Source of the DNA: Bryopsis sp. KO-2023
Lineage: Eukaryota > Chlorophyta > Ulvophyceae > Bryopsidales > Bryopsidaceae
Assembly: GCA_030272585.1 (NCBI GenBank)
Contig: BSYQ01000011.1
Location: forward strand, 2,666,001-2,730,000
Direction of reading: 5' to 3'
DNA: 64,000 bases
Position numbers and translations under genes: made by a program. The notes below the pieces were generated by a model. It was not told where the DNA came from. It worked only from the letters and a program-made list of their open reading frames with translations, and made no database searches. Every line of letters begins with the position of its first letter. Position 1 is the first letter of the stretch. Shown in pieces: positions 32,253 to 41,657 of the stretch.

Positions 32253-32293
32253 TTCGAGCAGCCCAGCAACCTTTTGCTGGCTCCTTGTAAGGA

Positions 32294-32553
32294 GATTTCA
32301 GTGTGTGGAGCGACACTCTCTGGAAGAGGATCGTCAACACGCACAACATTCACCTGGTCGCAGCCTGGGGCACTACATCGGCGAATTCGGGAAGGGGTCG
32401 TTTTTGAACGGTCATATCGACAATTCACAGCTGCTGTCCCGCCTAAAACCACGTCCACGGTGCCTGCTGTTCGCTCCCAGCGCTGTGCTGCGCCAAAACC
32501 CTGCTCTAGTGCGCCAAGTGATGGGGCCAAAAGCTAGGGTTTGTACTGCCTGA
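32294..32553 (+). CDS. Small upstream ORF of F2 (conserved in F1 and F3)
   Basis: The frame around CVERHSLEEDRQHAQH to MGPKARVCTA ends at 32553. Its counterpart in F1 (minus, about 36740-37000) keeps the same frame despite substitutions (LGHYIGE, NSQLLSR, RLLFAPS, ALVR-VMGP), which supports coding. The true start is uncertain and may be in A1. No known domain; it may be a small Gag-like protein. It ends about 90 bp before the RT ORF, and that gap also holds a conserved basic frame (KKRQYRIKS, GRSPRKRGTKT). Confidence 0.45.
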
Positions 32554-32646
32554 TCCGCGTGCTGTGAAGAAACGGCAATACAGGATCAAAAGCAGACGAG
32601 GGCGCTCACCAAGGAAAAGAGGAACGAAAACAGGACGACAGGGTCC

Positions 32647-34701
32647 ATGGGAGATGACCTGGACTCGACGACACAGGGACTGGAGGACCTGTCGGCACAG
32701 TGGACGGCGTTGAAAGTACGACGGAATGGGGGTCAGTGGCGGAGAATTGGTACATCGCAAGAGGTACTGCGAATCATATCAGGGGGTGTCAAAGTGCGAT
32801 TTGACGGTACACCACGAACCCAGCAGTTCGGTGGTTCTTTTCTTAAGTCTGAAACTCAAAGAAAAGAATGGAGGGAAATCAGAAAGGATTATCTAGAGAA
32901 GGGTGCGATCAGCATCGTGGATAATCCTGATAAATCGGCTCATGTCAGCCGATCCTTTTTGGTACCCAAAAAGGATGAATTTGGAAATAGAACTGGGCAG
33001 CGTCTGATAATAGACTTGAGGCCTTTAAATGCACAGGTGTTGCCCTACCCTGTGCATTACGAGGATTTGCGCTCGTTGCCTCATATGTTGCGCCAGGATG
33101 ATTTTTTGATAAAGTTCGATTTGAAGGACGCCTTTTTTCACGTCGGCATTCATCCAGATCATAAGAAATTCTTTCAATTCGAAGTGGATGGTGAACGTTT
33201 CCAATGCGAGGTGTTGCCGTTTGGATTCAGGGGTTCGCCTAAAATTTATTGTGATTTGATTAAGAATTTGGTCAGGTTTTTGAGAAACCCAGGGATGATA
33301 AAAGAAATGAAAAAAGAGGGAACAGATGATTTTTTATACGAGTACTGGAAGCGTTATAGAAACGAGAAGAGAGTGAGATTGACGTGGTACTTGGATGATT
33401 TTCTCTGCATGCATTCCTCGGCTGCAGAGTTGAGAATTTTTGGTCGACTCATCAGAGGAATATTCGATCAGATGGGGATATCGTGGAAGGACTCCAAGTG
33501 TGTGTGGGATCCCTGCCAGAAGCTGCAACATTTGGGGTTCCTCGTTGACAGCAAGGCAGCGTTGTTTGTGCTCCCACCACACAGGCTGGAGCGCCTTCGA
33601 AAACATGCTCTTACCCTGCGACTGCAGATCCTCAGGAGTGGCCGTCGCATACCGGCCAGGAAATTGGCTTCTTTTCTGGGTTTCGCCCAGTCATGCGCCC
33701 CCGCAATCAAAGGAACGAGGTTCTGGCTGCGCCACCTGTACGATTGTCTCAAAGGCAAGAAGAACTGGAGCACCAGAGTGCAGGTTTCACGGCCTGCCAT
33801 CGCAGCACTGCGGTTTTCGGAGCAGCTGTCTCCCGAGAAGACCACGATGTGCATATGGCGGCCACCTCATTCGGGAGACCTCGCGGTGGATGCCAGCTTG
33901 ACGGGATGGGGAGCGTCTCTGAAGATCCATGAGAAGGCTTCGGAGGACGCCCCACCGATGGCTTTGGCGGCAGGATTCTGGACGGGGGAAGAGCATATAA
34001 ACCTACGAGAGCTGCAAGCAGTGGGTTTGGCAGTCAAGGCCTTCAAAGACAAGATCAGGGATCGGCGTTTGAAGTGCATCACCGACAGTCAGGTGATTGC
34101 TGCCATATTACGGAGTCAATGTTCGCGTTCGAGTCCGTTGTTCCAGGAGTACAAGCGGCTCTATTGGCTATTGGAAGCCATGAACATTGATTTCCAAGTG
34201 GAGTGGATTCCCAGCGCTCAGAACGTGTACCCCGATGCGCTGTCGCGGCTTTCGGAGAAGCAAGAGTACAGATTGAACCCGAAGATCTTCGAGAAGCTGC
34301 AGGAGCGGTTTCATCTGACGATCGACCGCTTTGCCTCGTTGGGTACACGACAGCTTGGGAGATTCAACAGTCTGGATCGCGAGCCAGGGACGGAGGGGAC
34401 GAATTGCATGAATCAGAGCTTGGACCTGTGGAGGGCGGAGAGGAACTGGGTGTTCCCTCCCATCGAGAACGTTCCAGAAGTAGTGAAGCACCTTCTGGAG
34501 CACTCCCTCCCATGCCTGCTGTTGGTGCCACGTTGGTTGGACCGATGGTGGCATCAAGACCTGATGGCTGAGGCAACTCTGATCACAGTTCTGAATCCCA
34601 ATGCGGCGACGATCCTGCCCGGGAGATTCGGAGGGCAAACACCTCCAGGCGCGAGCTATTGGCGCTGGAGCGTTTTCAAGACGGGTTTGCCAGGATGGTA
34701 A
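32647..34701 (+). CDS. RT/RNase H/methyltransferase-like protein of F2
   Basis: 684 residues. The DIRS-type RT has RSFLVPKKDEFG, KFDLKDAFFHV, LPFGFRGSPKIY and the catalytic YLDD at 248-251. RNase H follows (Asp 415 in AVDASLTGWG; CITDSQVIAAIL; YPDALSRLSE). The C-terminal domain has TIDRFAS (Asp 560), FNS and WVFPPI (603-606), then CLLLVPRW, corresponding to the methyltransferase-like domain of DIRS elements but with FPPI in place of NPPY/DPPY, so it is probably catalytically dead. It ends in TAA at 34699-34701, and the same frame stays open afterwards. Confidence 0.9.
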   Translation: MGDDLDSTTQGLEDLSAQWTALKVRRNGGQWRRIGTSQEVLRIISGGVKVRFDGTPRTQQFGGSFLKSETQRKEWREIRKDYLEKGAISIVDNPDKSAHVSRSFLVPKKDEFGNRTGQRLIIDLRPLNAQVLPYPVHYEDLRSLPHMLRQDDFLIKFDLKDAFFHVGIHPDHKKFFQFEVDGERFQCEVLPFGFRGSPKIYCDLIKNLVRFLRNPGMIKEMKKEGTDDFLYEYWKRYRNEKRVRLTWYLDDFLCMHSSAAELRIFGRLIRGIFDQMGISWKDSKCVWDPCQKLQHLGFLVDSKAALFVLPPHRLERLRKHALTLRLQILRSGRRIPARKLASFLGFAQSCAPAIKGTRFWLRHLYDCLKGKKNWSTRVQVSRPAIAALRFSEQLSPEKTTMCIWRPPHSGDLAVDASLTGWGASLKIHEKASEDAPPMALAAGFWTGEEHINLRELQAVGLAVKAFKDKIRDRRLKCITDSQVIAAILRSQCSRSSPLFQEYKRLYWLLEAMNIDFQVEWIPSAQNVYPDALSRLSEKQEYRLNPKIFEKLQERFHLTIDRFASLGTRQLGRFNSLDREPGTEGTNCMNQSLDLWRAERNWVFPPIENVPEVVKHLLEHSLPCLLLVPRWLDRWWHQDLMAEATLITVLNPNAATILPGRFGGQTPPGASYWRWSVFKTGLPGW

Positions 34702-35289
34702 CCTGTTGGTTTTTTGGTTTATTGGTGCGACAAAATCATCGACATCGATCTGGAGCGACAGGTGATTTTGCTTTCGCAGTTGTTGGAAACAATGGAACAG
34801 TTCTGCACGTTTGGGCACGAGGAAACAACTGGGGATCCCGTTCCAACAGTGTGGCAAAGTCCTCTTAACGAGAAGAAAGAGGCAAAATTTTTGGTTCCGT
34901 ATCGTGGGGAAGACTATGGAGCATTCCGACGCTCAGGAACAGGAGGGGCGGTGCTGGTTTCTGCTGATACCTTCAAGTCCAGTGGCACTCTGAAGTCCAG
35001 CAGCGCCACCTCCACATTTTATTCGATATCGAGCCTGATGTGGCTCTTTTGGGTACAACTTGCTGATAATCACGTCGATGGTCAATGGGCTGCTGACCGG
35101 GTGAACATGCAACTGCACCGGAGGATGGACTCCACGCGTTCCCGGCAGCCATACTGGAGGTATTTGGCAGCTCTGACCGATGATATCACTATCGAGGTGT
35201 GGCACGACGTGTTGTTGTGCATTTTAATGTTTTTGCTATCGATGGCCTTTGCCCGGCGAGGCATTCTTGGTCCTAGGAGGAAACACTAA
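34702..35289 (+). CDS. F2 downstream ORF, in frame after the RT stop
   Basis: The frame continues directly past the RT stop codon. The first ATG is at 34714, giving 191 residues. It contains LVPYRGEDYGAFRRSGTGGAV, WAADRVNMQLHRR and, near the C-terminus, a hydrophobic segment (VLLCILMFLLSMAFA) followed by RRG and GPRRKH, so it is possibly membrane-anchored. No R-H-R-Y tyrosine-recombinase motif is visible. F3 carries the same frame. Function is unknown. It could be made as a read-through extension of RT or separately. Confidence 0.5.
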   Translation, partial: PVGFLVYWCDKIIDIDLERQVILLSQLLETMEQFCTFGHEETTGDPVPTVWQSPLNEKKEAKFLVPYRGEDYGAFRRSGTGGAVLVSADTFKSSGTLKSSSATSTFYSISSLMWLFWVQLADNHVDGQWAADRVNMQLHRRMDSTRSRQPYWRYLAALTDDITIEVWHDVLLCILMFLLSMAFARRGILGPRRKH

Positions 35290-35601
35290 AACAAGGAGGC
35301 CATGTGCGGGAAAGCAATGAGGCTCTCGTGGCCCACGTTTTCTAGAATTCTGCCTCTGGCGATTGGATGAGCTACCAGCTCTGAGGGAGGGGCTACAGCA
35401 GCAGTCAATACGATATTCCAGGTGGAGGGTCCACGTTCGGGTTCATTGGAGCGGGTTCTTCAAGGTGGCGTAACCGAACGTGGGGTTGACGGCGCCTGCA
35501 GACCCCTGGAACCCCCGCTTGTTCGCGGGCTCGAAGGCATCTTCTGCTGTGCTGGTGAGCGAGGACTCCCTGCCTCCATCACGAGCATCGATGGTTAAGG
35601 G

Positions 35602-36299
35602 GGCAAAATGATTCTATCAAAACAATGGCTGTGTTTATTGGGACAATTCTGGTTTATATTTTAAGATGTTGTATTTTATTATCTAGTGTTCATGTGTGTC
35701 CGTGTTCTTGGGTGGGACTGCCCCAACGATTTTCCGTCATAAATGTCTTCAACGTCAGTTGAAAAGTTTATGCGGCAGTTGGGCACAGGGCGGGTAGTTT
35801 CGTGGTTGTGGAGGTACTTGGCTTAGCTGTACTCGTTTGAGTGGTCAGGATTTGATGTGCGTATTCGGTGGTTCTGGTGCTGCCAGGGTGGCAGTCAGAC
35901 ATTTAGTTTGTGCGGTTCTGATTGCAGCATTACAATGCACAGCACAGCACCGCTGTACGACTGTAGTGCTGCACAGCAAGGATATAAGCGGGCCATTTGT
36001 TTTGCTATTCACTTTTCTGCTCTCCCACCCACCCGCCCGGTCTATCGGCTTTTTGAATAACATTAGGAAGTTTGGATAAATGGGTTTTTATGGATTTTAT
36101 GGGTTTTTGTCGCTCTCTGGCTCCGAAAAGCCAAACTGGGATATTCTTCTTTGAGAAGGCAAAATGATTCTATCAAAACAATGGCTGTGTTTATTGGGAC
36201 AATTCTGGTTTATATTTTAAGATGTTGTATTTTATTATCTAGTGTTCATGTGTGTCCGTGTTCTTGGGTGGGACTGCCCCAACGATTTTCCGTCATAAA
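35602..36299 (+). repeat. F2 B1-A2-spacer-B2 right-end cluster
   Basis: B1 (35602-35743) and B2 (36158-36299) are 142 bp direct repeats from GGCAAAATGATTC to CGTCATAAA. A2 (35744-36022) abuts B1. The 135 bp spacer after A2 contains a pyrimidine/purine block CCCACCCACCCGCCCGG. Recombination between A1 and A2 would leave a solo A2-spacer-B2 unit, as found at 60005-60561. Confidence 0.92.
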
Positions 36300-36661
36300 T
36301 CTTTTTTTGGTACCAAAAAAGATCGGCTGACATGAGCCGATTTATCAGGATTATCCACGATGCTAATTGCACCCTTCTCTAGATAATCCTTTCTGATTTC
36401 TCTCCATTCTTTTCTTTGCGTTTCTGACGTAAGAAAAGAGCCACTGAACTGCTGCGTTCGTGGTGTACCGTCAAACCGCACTTTGACACCCCCCGATATA
36501 ATCCGCAGTACCTCATTAGACGTTCCAATCCGTCTCCACTGACTCACGTTTCGCCGTACTTTCAATGCTGTCCACTGTGCCGACAGGTCCTCGAACCCTT
36601 GTGTCCTTGTGAACAGATCCTCTCTCATAGGCTCTGTCATGTTCTGTTTTAGTTCCCTCAT
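36300..36661 (-). pseudogene. F1 RT protein, N-terminal part
   Basis: About 120 residues from Met 36661 to VPKK, equivalent to the N-terminus of the F2 protein (LSAQWTALKVRRN, RKDYLEKGAISIVDNPDKSA). It is separated from the rest by F2. Confidence 0.85.
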
Positions 36662-37305
36662 TTCTTGGTGAGCGCCCTTGTCCGCTTCTAATCCTGTAAT
36701 GCCGTTTCTTCACAGCACGCAGGTCGAGCAGTACAAACCCTAGCTTGCTGGCCCCATCACTCGGCGCACCAGAGCATGGTTTGGGCGCAGCACATCGCTT
36801 GGAGCGAACAGCAGGCGCTGTGGACGTTGGCTTGAGCGAGACAGCAGCTGCGAACTGTTGATACGGCCGTTCACAAACGACCCCGTCACGATTTCGCCGA
36901 TGTAGTGCCCCAGGTCGCGATCAGGTCGGTGTTGTGCGTGTTGACGAGCCTCTTCTAGAGAGTGTCGCTCCACACACTGAGATCTCCTTACAAGGAGCCA
37001 GCAAACGAATTGCTGGGCTGCTCGAAGAGCAGAAAAGTGAATAGCAAAACAAATGGCCCGCTTATATCCTTGCTGTGCAGCACTACAGTCGTACAGCGGT
37101 GCTGTGCTGTGCATTGTAATGCTGCAATCAGAACCGCACAAACTAAATGTCTGACTGCCACCCTGGCAGCACCAGAACCACCGAATACGCCCATCAAATC
37201 CTGACCACTCAAACGAGTACAACTAAGCCAAGTACCTCCACTACCACGAAACTACCCGCCCTGTGCCCAACTGCCGCATAAACTTTTCAACTGACGTTGA
37301 AGACA

Positions 37306-37557
37306 TGTATTGCTTGGTTCTGGTGCTGCCATGTGGCAGTCAGACTCCTGATTTGTGGGGCTCTGAACGCAGCATTACATTTGTAGTGCTGCACAGCACG
37401 GATATAAGCAAGCCATTTCGTTTTGTTCTTCACTTTTCTGCTCTCCCACCCATCCTCCCGGTCTATCGGATTTTTGTTTTAGTTAAAAACATTTGGATAA
37501 TTAGGTTTTTGTCGCTTTCTGGCTCCGAAAAGCCAAACTGGGATATTCTTCTAAGAG
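37306..37557 (+). mobile_element. Split-repeat element G, right part
   Basis: Continues the A2-like repeat and spacer of G after the F1 insertion (TGTATTGCTTGG ...). It ends at CTAAGAG, where a solo LTR starts. The same junction recurs inverted at 47578/47579. Confidence 0.75.
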
Positions 37558-38426
37558 TGTTGTGTTGCCCTCATAACTCTGCTCATCTTTCGCTGACGTC
37601 TCTCGTCAGTCGACACCCTCTGTGATTGTTTTCCGTTACGAACGTCCACTCGACGTCGTTTCACTCTTAACGGTTGGAACACCTCTCGAGTACAAGCTTT
37701 TGTTCTAGCGACTCGCTGTAAATGTGTTCGTTTACAAGGATACAACTTTGCCCTTTTCACTGTTTGCGAGTTTCTGGCGTGCGACCGTTCGTCGTCCCCG
37801 CCAAAACTCCTTCACTGAGACGTCAGCTGAAACGGCGCAGCTTACAATTATAACTGCTGCGCCGTTACGTTACGCTGACATCTGACTGTTCATATTCATT
37901 CACTGTTTCTGTTCGAATCCCTCCCATTTCCCTATGGGAGTGGTTGGACGCTCGTTCGTAGTGGGCTTGTAGCGACTGGTGGTGTTTGTTTTTCGTTGTT
38001 CTGGATGTTTCGTTTGATGGGGAAGTTGGTGTTCTTCGTTGTTTGCTTTGTTTGTTGGGCGCTCGCTCCGGGTTTCTGAGTTGGAAGCGACCGATTCTTG
38101 TGTTTGGTTTTATGTTTTGACGTTTGGGCTCTTTCTTGAGTTTCGATTGGGGATTTCTGGTTTCAGAGACGTTGGAACTTTTTTGTTTTAGGAGATTTTG
38201 TTCATTTAGGAGTTGATTACATTCAGAGGCTTTTGCCTTGCTTCGAACGTTGGGACACGATTCACTCATGTATGTCGTTGCAACAGGGCGGTTTGCCCTA
38301 CGCAACTTGTAATCCTTGTATCCTTGTATCCTTGTATCCTTTTCCCTTAATAAATGTCCCTACTTCCACTACTCATATTGACAACATTCCTCATCCTTTT
38401 TTCCATTAATTGCCCTTTTCACAACA
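37558..38426 (-). mobile_element. Solo LTR (TGTTGTG...CACAACA) interrupted by a LINE end
   Basis: Terminal inverted TGTTGTG/CACAACA. The internal sequence matches the LTR pieces at 41576-42303. At 41576 that LTR is followed by a primer-binding site, which sets the orientation. A LINE-H 3' fragment is inserted at about 37937-38338; the uninterrupted order is visible around 41745. Confidence 0.75.
37937..38338 (+). mobile_element. LINE-H 3' fragment with (CCTTGTAT)n tail
   Basis: Last codons of ORF2 (EWLDARS, stop) and the 3' UTR, ending in the stem-loop GTTGC-AACA-GGGC ... GCCC-TAC-GCAAC and a tail of CCTTGTAT units. A probable duplication TTTCCCT flanks it. It is a 5'-truncated insertion by target-primed reverse transcription. 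Confidence 0.8.
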
Positions 38427-38623
38427 TGTGCCCATCCCCGCCTCAATTTTCACTGTGCACAAAACTCCGAATGAAAAAGCAATTATAATGGATATGCCCT
38501 GATTAATATGTTGAAATATAACACTCCTTCTAAAAGTACTCGTTCATAAATTCAGAATGTATTACTACCCTCGTACCATTTGGCATATTGACTCCCCACA
38601 GACCCTCCGAGATCTCCTGTGCA
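38427..38623. other. Unassigned AT-rich stretch
   Basis: No gene or repeat recognised apart from its flanks. Confidence 0.4.
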
Positions 38624-38877
38624 GTAGTTTTCGCTCTCCTTTTGGTTGTTGCTTGGTGTTCCGGGTTTCTTTTTCTTGGGAACGTTTTTTGGCAATACTT
38701 TCTGATACATTGATTCCTTAGTGATGGGTCTCTCGTTGATTGTACTGGGGTTTTATTGGAGACTTCATCTTCTGTGGACTTTTGGACATGGCTGAGACAT
38801 TGTGTGTGGTTGCAACAGGGCGGATTGGCCCTTCGCAACATGTAATTTCTGTTTCTGTTTCTGTTTCTGTGCAATTA
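38624..38877 (+). mobile_element. LINE-2 3' UTR fragment
   Basis: Matches the 3' end of LINE-2 at 55976-56225. It ends with the stem-loop variant (GGGCGGATTGGCCC core) and a TTTCTG tail. A possible CTGTGCA duplication flanks it. Confidence 0.75.
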
Positions 38878-38891
38878 CTCCAGCTGCCTCT

Positions 38892-39315
38892 TCATTTTTT
38901 TGTTAGCTTGCTCACGACGGTCGGCCATTTCAGCCCGAGCTGCCTCCCACTCACGACGAGTTTTAAACCCCATCCAGCACACTCAGCTGCCACCTTTTCT
39001 AGATTCGCTCCAGACCTAGGCGTGCCTTCTTTTGGAGTTGATGCCCAACTGTGGTCGATACTCTGCGCCACTTCATCTGTTCCATTTTTCTCACATGGCG
39101 CTCGCTCACTTCCATCATAATCCTCCCAGCCGAACACCCTTTCGTCATCCATGTATGTCGTTGCAACAGGGCGGTTTGCCCTACGCAACTTGTAATCCTT
39201 GTTTCCTTGTTTCCTTGTGTCGTCATCCACCGTTCCCACAAGCCTACAACCCAGAAACGCTGCTGGACATGTGGTCTCATCTTTCTGTAGTCTAGCCAGG
39301 TTAACGGCTGGCAGA
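38892..39315 (-). pseudogene. Unknown coding-like fragment split by a 68 bp LINE end
   Basis: A minus-strand frame (ERVFGWEDYDGSERAP, STPKEGTPRSGANLEKVAAEC, ending KLTKK) stays open on both sides of a 68 bp insertion at 39152-39219. I do not recognise the protein. It may be a transposon or host remnant. Confidence 0.35.
39152..39219 (+). mobile_element. 68 bp LINE-H 3'-end insertion
   Basis: Consists only of the terminal stem-loop and (CCTTGTTT)n tail, flanked by the 10 bp duplication TCGTCATCCA (39142-39151 and 39220-39229). Confidence 0.88.
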
Positions 39316-39625
39316 CATGGGCTGAGACCCCTGTGCACAGGACAGGACAGAACAGACTGTCTGTTCTGTGCACAGGGTCAGACCTGTGCTGCACAGGTGC
39401 ACAGACCTGTACAGCACAGCACAGACAGATTCTGTGCAGTTCTGTGCAGATTCTGTGCAGATCTGTGCTGTGCTGTGCAGGTCTGCTCACCTGTGCAGCA
39501 CAGGTCCGATCTGTGCACAGCACAGACAGTCTGTGCTGTTCTGGCCTGTGCAATTCCGCTGCACAGGACAGACCTGCACAGGGTGCACAGAACCTGCACA
39601 GAACCCTGTCCTGTTCAGCCCATGA
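39316..39625. mobile_element. CTGTGCA-word foldback element
   Basis: About 300 bp built from CTGTGCA, TGCACAG and CAGCACAG words. It is bounded by the inverted ends ATGGGCTGA ... TCAGCCCAT. Cys/Gln-rich open frames across it are by-products of the repeat. Confidence 0.6.
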
Positions 39626-39639
39626 CTGACGGCTGGAAC

Positions 39640-41167
39640 AAGGAACAAGGAACAAGGATTACAAGTTGCGTAGAGCAAACCGCCCTGTTGCAACGACATA
39701 CATGAGTGAATCGTGTCCCAACGTTCGAAGCAAGGCAAAAGCCTCTGAATGTAATCAACTCCTAAATGAACAAAATCTCCTAAAACAAAAAAGTTCCAAC
39801 GTCTCTGAAACCAGAAATCCCCAATCGAAACTCAAGAAAGAGCCCAAACGTCAAAACATAACACAAGAATCGGTCGCTTCCAACTCAGAAACCCGGAGCG
39901 AGCGCCCAACAAACAAAGCAAACAACAAAGAACACCAACTTCCCCATCAAACGAAACATCCAGAACAACGAAAAACAAACACCACCAGTCGCTACAAGCC
40001 CACTACGAACGAGCGTCCAACCACTCCCTACGCAAGGCGAGCGCCCGGCGAATATAAACAGCCACACGAACCTGCCCCGGACAATTAAACAAACGAAACA
40101 GAGAGCCACGACTCTCTTCCACGACCGAGTTCACACGCAACCGCACATAAAGCGGACAAGCAAAAAGAAAATGCACCTCGTTTTCAGGCGTCGAAACCCC
40201 AGCGTCCAAACAAAACGGACAATACCTCTCGTTCAAAGGCACGTCTCTATCACTCAAGTCCACAGCATCGATCTCCAAACCGTGAAGACGAGCCCGAAAA
40301 CGCACCCAAGTCGTACGCAAACCCAAATCCGTAAAAGAAGACAACGCCTTCGTGTAACAAAACGTCGGTTTGAACCGATTGTAATACGCCACGATACGCG
40401 GATGTCGAGAACGCAACTGACCCACAATATCTGCCTTATAAGCACGCGCCCAGGTCGCCACGTCCACCTCCACAAACCCATCGAACTGTGGAACAAAGCG
40501 TCTCACCATATCACGAAACTGGACCCACCAAGAACGCCGAGAATCCGGCTGACCACGCAACCAGAACAGCATCGCCCGCGTGGGATGCGTCGCCGGCAAT
40601 TGCATCAGGCGATTCCAAAACTTCAACGCGTTCCGGTACAAATAAAACGTGACCGGCAAAACACCACACTCCAAATACACGAAATTCTTCAGCGCCCTCG
40701 TCGGAAGACGTAGCACCGATTTTAAGTAACGCACCAACAGATCGTTCAGCTCCCGCTTGTGCTGCTGAGTCAGAAAGAACACCCAAACCGGCGCAGCATA
40801 CTGCACCTTCCCCAAAACGTACATCTTGAAGAGAGCCACTAGAGTCCGTGGATCCCTCAAACCGATCTCAAACGCCCTCGCACGCAAACGCCCAACAGCC
40901 ACGTTGCCCGCACACAACACCTTGGAAATATGCTCCCGAAACACGTTGACGTCCCCAGGCCCATCGTAAAACACCACACCCAAATACTTGAGCGTGCGCT
41001 GCAACGGCACATCGTGTCCACCAAACGAAACCGAAGTACGCGACCCCGGGTTCACCGCAAGCACCTCCGTCTTCTCATGGTTCGTCTTGATATGCCAGTC
41101 TTGCTCAAACCGAAGCGTCAAGTCGCCCACCGCCTGCACACCTTCCTCATCACGCAAAGGCACCAAC
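39640..41167 (-). mobile_element. 5'-truncated LINE-H copy
   Basis: Runs on the minus strand from LVPLRDEEG in ORF2 (41167) to the 3' tail (CCTTGTT units) at about 39640. It is inserted in an LTR-element leader. Confidence 0.85.
40003..41167 (-). pseudogene. LINE-H ORF2, C-terminal part
   Basis: About 388 residues downstream of the RT catalytic box: the thumb-like region (KTEVLAVNPGSR, KYLGVVFYDGPGDVNVF), the connector, and a terminal zinc motif C-x2-C-x12-H-x4-C (CPFCLDAG ... HFLFAC), ending EWLDARS. EN and the RT active site are missing, so it is a dead copy. The fused N-terminal codons upstream belong to the element it landed in. Confidence 0.85.
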
Positions 41168-41560
41168 TTTTTTGTTCTCCTCCCTGCGCCGCCCACTGGC
41201 GTCACCTTCTGACGTTTCTCGCCAAAAAGCCACGCCCACGCACTCGGACTCTTTAGCGGCTCCCTCTCTTCAAACCCCACCAAAACGCTTTCTTTTCGCT
41301 TTTCGCCTTCCTTTGTCTTCGCTTCTGCAGCATCGCTCACAAAGTGCGAATCACTAGTCTTTACTCCAGACTGCTTCGCGTCCGCTACCTCGGACGTCCA
41401 GGCCACGCGCTCTTCCCCTCGCCATTCCCTCAGGCGATCGATCTCCTCACGCAGTCCTTGTATTTCTCTCACTTCGTCGACATACCCTTGCGTAAACACG
41501 TTCTGCGCATCTACTGATACCAGGGCGATCAACAAAAGGCCTACCACTCTCCCTATCTTT
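41168..41560 (-). pseudogene. Leader/Gag start of an LTR element, cut by LINE-H
   Basis: An open frame downstream of a primer-binding site: GRVVGLLLIALVSVDAQ (hydrophobic, signal-like), then a charged helical region (LREEIDRLREWRGEERVAW), ending RRTKK at the LINE junction. I do not recognise the family. A Gag-like product is inferred from position only. Confidence 0.45.
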
Positions 41561-41575
41561 CCGGCTCCGAAACCA
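41561..41575 (-). promoter_or_regulatory. Primer-binding site next to LTR
   Basis: TGGTTTCGGAGCCGG begins exactly at the LTR end (CAACA/TGG). It is the third copy of this primer site in the window, after elements C and D. Confidence 0.7.
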
Positions 41576-41657
41576 TGTTGTGTTGCCCTCATAACTCTGC
41601 TCATCTTTCGCTGACGTCTCTCGTCAGTCGACACCCTCTGTGATTGTTTTCCGTTAT
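41576..41657 (-). mobile_element. LTR remnant (82 bp)
   Basis: The 3' end of a TGTTGTG-type LTR adjoining the primer site. It is broken by a second LTR of the same family in the opposite orientation, starting at 41658. Confidence 0.7.

Larger units (their letters stand above)
31974..36299 (+). mobile_element. Split-repeat retroelement F2, complete
   Basis: 4326 bp, inserted in the F1 RT gene in the opposite direction. Repeats: A1 31974-32252 and A2 35744-36022 (279 bp each); B1 35602-35743 and B2 36158-36299 (142 bp each). Order is A1-ORFs-B1-A2-spacer-B2, the split direct repeat layout of PAT, Ngaro, Kangaroo and TOC1 elements. Flanking F1 sequence rejoins with no duplication, consistent with tyrosine-recombinase integration. 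No tyrosine recombinase is encoded. F3 is an almost identical copy. Confidence 0.92.
28658..37305 (-). mobile_element. Split-repeat (PAT/TOC1-like) retroelement F1 with F2 inside
   Basis: 4322 bp without F2. On the minus strand: A1 (37305-37027), small ORF, RT/RNase H/MT ORF, downstream ORF, B1 (about 29352-29211), A2, central spacer, B2 ending at 28658. It starts TGTCTTCAACG and ends CGTCATAAA, as F2 and F3 do. The uninterrupted target is seen at about 47820-47845, and there is no target duplication. F1 has drifted in places, including a stop after its RT frame that F2 lacks. Confidence 0.88.

Noticed and set aside
32067..32537. 156-codon frame starting in repeat A1
   Set aside because: The alternative frame at 32294-32553 is better conserved between F1 and F2, so this one is probably a shadow.
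34714..35289. Tyrosine recombinase of the split-repeat element
   Set aside because: No R-H-x-x-R-Y arrangement is visible; the protein is short and ends in a hydrophobic segment.
39333..39738. Cys/Gln/Thr-rich small proteins
   Set aside because: By-product of the CTGTGCA repeat words in a foldback element.
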